Position numbers and translations under genes: made by a program. The notes beneath the pieces are model-generated. The model did not search any database. It was not told the origin of the DNA and was given only the letters and a program-made list of their open reading frames with translations. From NCBI RefSeq assembly GCF_022637555.1, contig NZ_CP093342.1, positions 3,472,001 through 3,536,000 of the forward strand: a stretch of 64,000 nucleotides of DNA, read 5' to 3'. Below, one piece after another: positions 60,995 to 64,000 of this stretch. Position 1 is the stretch's first letter. Each line of letters begins with the position of its first letter. The DNA is from Microbacterium sp. H1-D42 (GTDB taxonomy: Bacteria > Actinomycetota > Actinomycetes > Actinomycetales > Microbacteriaceae).

Positions 60995-62254
60995 TCACCC
61001 TGCCAGCAGCGCGGCCGCGGCGTCGGTGACGCGCTCGAGCGACCCGCGGGCGAACGGCCCAGGCATGGCGTAGTAGCGGTGCGCATCGTCGACCTCATAC
61101 CCGCCGTGCGCGTACTCGGCGGCATCCGGCAGGTATCCGGCGACGCCGTCGCAGTACCCGAGTACGACCAGCGGCCCGCCGTGATGCGCGCGGAGCAGGT
61201 CGGATGCTGCCAGGAAGGGCTCCCCCGGCAGCGCGACGATCCGCAGGTCTCCGACTCCGATGACAGAGACCCGCGTCGACCACGTCGTCGCGGCGGACTC
61301 CGGAGTGGGCTTCGACGTGGACTCCGCCCAGCGCAGCCACTCCTGCAGCAGCGCCGCCCGCTCGGTGCCACCGTCGAGCTCGGCGCGCCACTCCCGCACG
61401 CGGTCGGCGACATCGACCTCTGGCGTGACAGCGAGCTCGACGGGTGTCGTGCTGAACGACACCTCCGTCGCGGCGAGGTCACGGGCGGGGGCGGCGAGCA
61501 CGGCCCCCGCCAGATGCTCGCCGATGCGCGTCGCATCCGCGAAGCCGCGCCCTGATCCGGCGACGAACGACGACTCCGGACTGAAGTCTCCGGGGTTCAC
61601 GTCGCCCGCCGTGCCAGTCGCGTACACGCATACGCTGTCCGGGTGCGCGCGCTCGATCGCGTCTCGCAGGGACGCGGGAAAGTCCGCACTGATCTGCGTG
61701 TTCGCGGCATCCAGCACGACGGGATGGCAGGCGAACGAGACCAGAGTGGCGATACGACGGCCCTGGTGATCGAACCCGATCGCCTGCACGGGCGGGTCGA
61801 TCCTGCGCCCCGAGTGGCGGCGATCGTGCGCGACCCCGGCGCCCCGCGCCTCGGAGACCGAGATGGTGCAGGGAAGGAGCCCGGCGGCGGCAGCAGCCAC
61901 AGCCTGCGGGACGGCCACTTCAACCGCCCGGCGCAGTTGCGCGTCGTCGACACCGGCTCGTCCGAGAGCGATGCACGGCCCGGAATGCGTGTGGGTCGCG
62001 TGCACGACGACCTCGTCGACGGCGCCCTCCGCGCGAACGGCCGCACGCACGGCAGTGCAGGTGTCCTCGTGCAGCATGCAGCAGTCCACAGCGACGATCG
62101 CGATGCGCTCCAGCACCAGGGCGCGCACCGACAGTGCATCGCGCACACCCGTGCTGCCGGAGGTGCGCGCCGCAAAGCCCGACATCGCCGTTCCGGTCGG
62201 CACCTCGACGGTTCGCACCGCGGCGCCGACGCGCAGCATCCCAGCATCCGACAT
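60995..62254 (-). CDS. neutral/alkaline ceramidase family protein, cytosolic, short form
   Basis: A 419-residue protein of the same family as the 40455-41840 product: RVGAAVRTVEVPTG, HATHTHSGPCIAL (His-x-His), VSFACHPVVLDAANTQISADFP and YATGTAGDVNPGDF. It has no signal peptide and no C-terminal Ig-like domain. The ATG at 62254 is chosen; an internal Met five codons on is possible. It diverges from a Gfo/Idh/MocA gene across 84 bp. Presence of two such proteins, each in a different sugar cluster, argues for a sugar-related substrate in place of ceramide. Catalytic residues look intact in the metal-binding part. Confidence 0.8.
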   Translation of the reverse strand: MSDAGMLRVGAAVRTVEVPTGTAMSGFAARTSGSTGVRDALSVRALVLERIAIVAVDCCMLHEDTCTAVRAAVRAEGAVDEVVVHATHTHSGPCIALGRAGVDDAQLRRAVEVAVPQAVAAAAAGLLPCTISVSEARGAGVAHDRRHSGRRIDPPVQAIGFDHQGRRIATLVSFACHPVVLDAANTQISADFPASLRDAIERAHPDSVCVYATGTAGDVNPGDFSPESSFVAGSGRGFADATRIGEHLAGAVLAAPARDLAATEVSFSTTPVELAVTPEVDVADRVREWRAELDGGTERAALLQEWLRWAESTSKPTPESAATTWSTRVSVIGVGDLRIVALPGEPFLAASDLLRAHHGGPLVVLGYCDGVAGYLPDAAEYAHGGYEVDDAHRYYAMPGPFARGSLERVTDAAAALLAG

Positions 62255-62338
62255 ACGCCGATGCTCGCACGCCAACCGACACCTCGACCAGCCCCACCAC
62301 GCCTTCCCGAGGGGCGGGTGGCGCGTAGGCTCGGGCGC

Positions 62339-63286
62339 ATGGGTGACAAGGACGCACTGCGGGTCGGGATCGTCGGGGCTGGGGGCATCGCGCCCCCGCA
62401 CATCGACGGCTGGCTCGCGCTCGGCGCCGAGGTCAGCATCCTGCGGCGCACCGGCGCGCAGGAACTCGCCGACCTGCACGGCATCCGAGTCATCGACGAC
62501 CTCGATCAGCTGATCGACCAGTCCACGATCATCGACATCATCAGCCCGACGACCACCCATCTCGACATCGCGCGCCGCGCGTTCGCCGCGGGGCGCGACG
62601 TGGTGTGCGAGAAGCCGCTTGCCGTCACGACCGCAGACGCCGTCGCGCTGGCACAGGCGGCGTCGGATGCCGGCATGCGCCTGTTCCCGGCGCACGTGGT
62701 GCGCTACTTCGAGGGCTACCGCCTGCTGAAGGAGCAGATCGCCACGATCGGCACGCTGCTCGAACTCACCTTCCGGCGCACGGTGCCGGCCCCTGATGCG
62801 GCGTGGTTCTTCGCGGAGGATGCCGGTGGCGGTCTGATCCGCGACCTGATGATCCACGACCTCGATCAGGCACTGTGGCTGGCGGGCCCCGTCGCCGAGA
62901 TCTCGGCCACACAGGATCCGCCGTCGACGGACGGGCAGGTGATGCCGCCGGTATCTGCGCACGCGACGCTCACCCACGCGAACGGCGCTATCAGCCACGT
63001 GCGCGCGGACTGGTTCGGACCCGAAACCGTGTTCCGGTCACAGGCCCAGGTCGTCGGGGCCGACGGCAGTCTCGAATTCGACACCGCCGGGTCGGGCGGT
63101 CGGCGTGAGGGCTATCTGCCGCCGGCATCCGACATCGACCCCTACCAGGCGCAGCTCGCCGACTTTGTCGACGCGCTGCGCACCGGGCACGACGCGCGCG
63201 TCACTCCCGAGGACGGCATCGCCGCCGTGCGGCTGGTGGATGCTGCATACGAGTCACTCCGCACCGGCCGGCCGGTGCTGCTGTAG
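62339..63286 (+). CDS. Gfo/Idh/MocA family oxidoreductase
   Basis: A 315-residue oxidoreductase with RVGIVGAGGIAPPHIDGWLAL, the catalytic CEKPLAVTTAD and FFAEDAGGGLIRDLMIHDLDQALWLAGPVAE. It is a close paralogue of the 56002-57003 product, with the same order of motifs and a shared EDGIAAV segment near the C-terminus. It diverges from the ceramidase-family gene. The duplication suggests two closely related substrates or two steps of one pathway. Confidence 0.9.
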   Translation: MGDKDALRVGIVGAGGIAPPHIDGWLALGAEVSILRRTGAQELADLHGIRVIDDLDQLIDQSTIIDIISPTTTHLDIARRAFAAGRDVVCEKPLAVTTADAVALAQAASDAGMRLFPAHVVRYFEGYRLLKEQIATIGTLLELTFRRTVPAPDAAWFFAEDAGGGLIRDLMIHDLDQALWLAGPVAEISATQDPPSTDGQVMPPVSAHATLTHANGAISHVRADWFGPETVFRSQAQVVGADGSLEFDTAGSGGRREGYLPPASDIDPYQAQLADFVDALRTGHDARVTPEDGIAAVRLVDAAYESLRTGRPVLL

Positions 63287-63313
63287 GAGTCGCTTCCGGG
63301 GGCACGGAAGCCG

Positions 63314-64000
63314 TCACGCCCGCAGGCTGAACGGCTTCACGATCACGCGTCGGCGGTCGCGCACCCAGACGGCGCCGTCCACCCGGTGCTCGACTCGCGT
63401 CGTGAAGCGATAGCGGTACGAGACGACTCGCACCCAGTGCGGTGCCGCACCGGCGAACGGGTCGTGGCGCAGCAGCTGCAGAGTCGCGGCGTCGGCCTCG
63501 AGAAGTCGCACGAGCAGCACCGAGAACCAGTCCTCGAGCGAGTGGCCCAGCGGCAGGAACCACATCAGCCAGTCCAGCCGCAGGTGGTACGGCGCGAACG
63601 GGCGCGGGATCCGATGCACGTCGCCCGGTTTGCCCTTGAACTCGTACTCCGACCATTCCTCGGCGTCGGGGTCAGCATCCGCCGTCGCCTCGATCACCCA
63701 CTCGATGCGCTCCTTCGTCACGGTGCCGAAGGCGCCGTAGGCGTTGCCCAACTGCCAGCGGTTGAAGCTCGCGTTCATCAGTTGGCGGTGCGCGAAGAGG
63801 TTGCGTATCGCGGGCCAGCTCAGGGCGAGATAGCCGGTAGCGATGACGGCCGTGAGGATGAGCCAGTAGAGCGGCACAGGCGGCGCCTCACCGCGCGGCG
63901 CCCAGCCGGGAACCGCAACGGCCGAGAAGCCCAGCACGATCGTCGCCCAGTTCAGCCAGGCGAAGTTGCCGGTGACCACCAGCCACAGCTGCGTGAGGAA
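63314..64000 (-). CDS. lipase maturation factor-like membrane protein (cut by window end)
   Basis: The frame is open to the right edge, so the N-terminal part is missing; about 228 codons are visible. It shows a membrane segment (LYWLILTAVIATGYLALSW), then the C-terminal domain of lipase maturation factors: NASFNRWQLGNAYGAFGTVTKERIEWVIE, WSEYEFKGKPGDVHRIPRPFAPYHLRLDWLMWF and VVSYRYRFTTRVEH. In animals such proteins help fold lipases in the ER; bacterial relatives have no settled role. It is convergent to the Gfo/Idh/MocA gene and seems unrelated to the sugar cluster. Confidence 0.9.
   Translation of the reverse strand, partial: FLTQLWLVVTGNFAWLNWATIVLGFSAVAVPGWAPRGEAPPVPLYWLILTAVIATGYLALSWPAIRNLFAHRQLMNASFNRWQLGNAYGAFGTVTKERIEWVIEATADADPDAEEWSEYEFKGKPGDVHRIPRPFAPYHLRLDWLMWFLPLGHSLEDWFSVLLVRLLEADAATLQLLRHDPFAGAAPHWVRVVSYRYRFTTRVEHRVDGAVWVRDRRRVIVKPFSLRA

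Noticed and set aside
1..64000. CRISPR arrays, tRNA or rRNA genes, insertion sequences, prophage
   Set aside because: No regularly spaced direct repeats, cloverleaf-like segments, rRNA-like conserved blocks, transposase or integrase motifs were seen on reading.

Overview
The window looks like a chromosomal piece of a high-GC Gram-positive actinobacterium, most likely Microbacterium or a close relative in Microbacteriaceae. The evidence is the strong G/C third-position bias, frequent GTG and TTG starts, the recurrent word GCATCC/GGATGC, actinobacterial arsenic and sulfur genes, and many sugar-catabolic genes with LacI, GntR and ROK regulators. I see no rRNA, tRNA, CRISPR array, transposase, phage gene or replication origin. 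There are 59 protein genes, densely packed; no stretch over 300 bases lacks a gene, and most convergent gaps hold a strong hairpin. The genus is an inference from style, not from a marker gene.

Region 1 (1-12595): a carboxylesterase cut by the left edge, then a set of genes with three copies of one LacI-type operator (TGCAATCGGTTGCA at 4237, 9712 and 10721). It holds two very large paralogous secreted beta-propeller proteins, a DUF4127 protein, two alpha/beta hydrolases, an SGNH hydrolase and a Gfo/Idh/MocA oxidoreductase. It resembles a system for an unknown acylated carbohydrate and is the best candidate for something undescribed. Its regulator is not in the window.

Region 2 (12655-24756): a hexuronate regulon. 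A LacI-family regulator (17430-18512) sits among four copies of a second operator (ATGGCAACCGGTTGCCAT type). A TRAP transporter imports the acid; uronate isomerase, a fructuronate/tagaturonate reductase and an enolase-superfamily mannonate dehydratase take it toward 2-keto-3-deoxygluconate. Gluconokinase and two different 6-phosphogluconate dehydrogenases flank the set. No KDG kinase or KDPG aldolase is present here.

Region 3 (24944-31012): a reactive-sulfur module (CstR-like repressor, CoA-disulfide reductase fused to rhodanese, a 54-residue cysteine-rich protein, an FMN reductase, and two CsoR/CstR-type operators between them), followed by housekeeping-like genes (DksA/TraR-type zinc protein, AraC-DinB regulator, a membrane-anchored helical protein, an SMP-30 lactonase-like protein).

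Region 4 (31108-44069): a sugar-acid set with five copies of the operator TTGCTATAGCAA and a GntR/FCD regulator (43410-44069): a 2-hydroxyacid dehydrogenase, three SDRs, a mandelate-racemase-like dehydratase, a cytosolic ceramidase-family protein and an MFS permease. An arsenic-resistance block (33317-37710: ArsR, flavoprotein, ACR3 pump, an ArsR-ArsC fusion and ArsC) lies in the middle of this regulon.

Region 5 (44253-63286): an ABC sugar importer operon with DapA-type, dehydrogenase, epimerase-like, Gfo/Idh/MocA and GNAT genes and a secreted Tat beta-helix protein, divergent from a ROK regulator followed by two Gfo/Idh/MocA proteins, a class III aminotransferase and two amidohydrolases (one apparently degenerate). 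A second ceramidase-family protein and another Gfo/Idh/MocA protein close the set. The substrate is unknown. The window ends inside a lipase-maturation-factor-like membrane protein. Three copies of an 81-bp intergenic repeat lie at 31022, 58041 and 60909.
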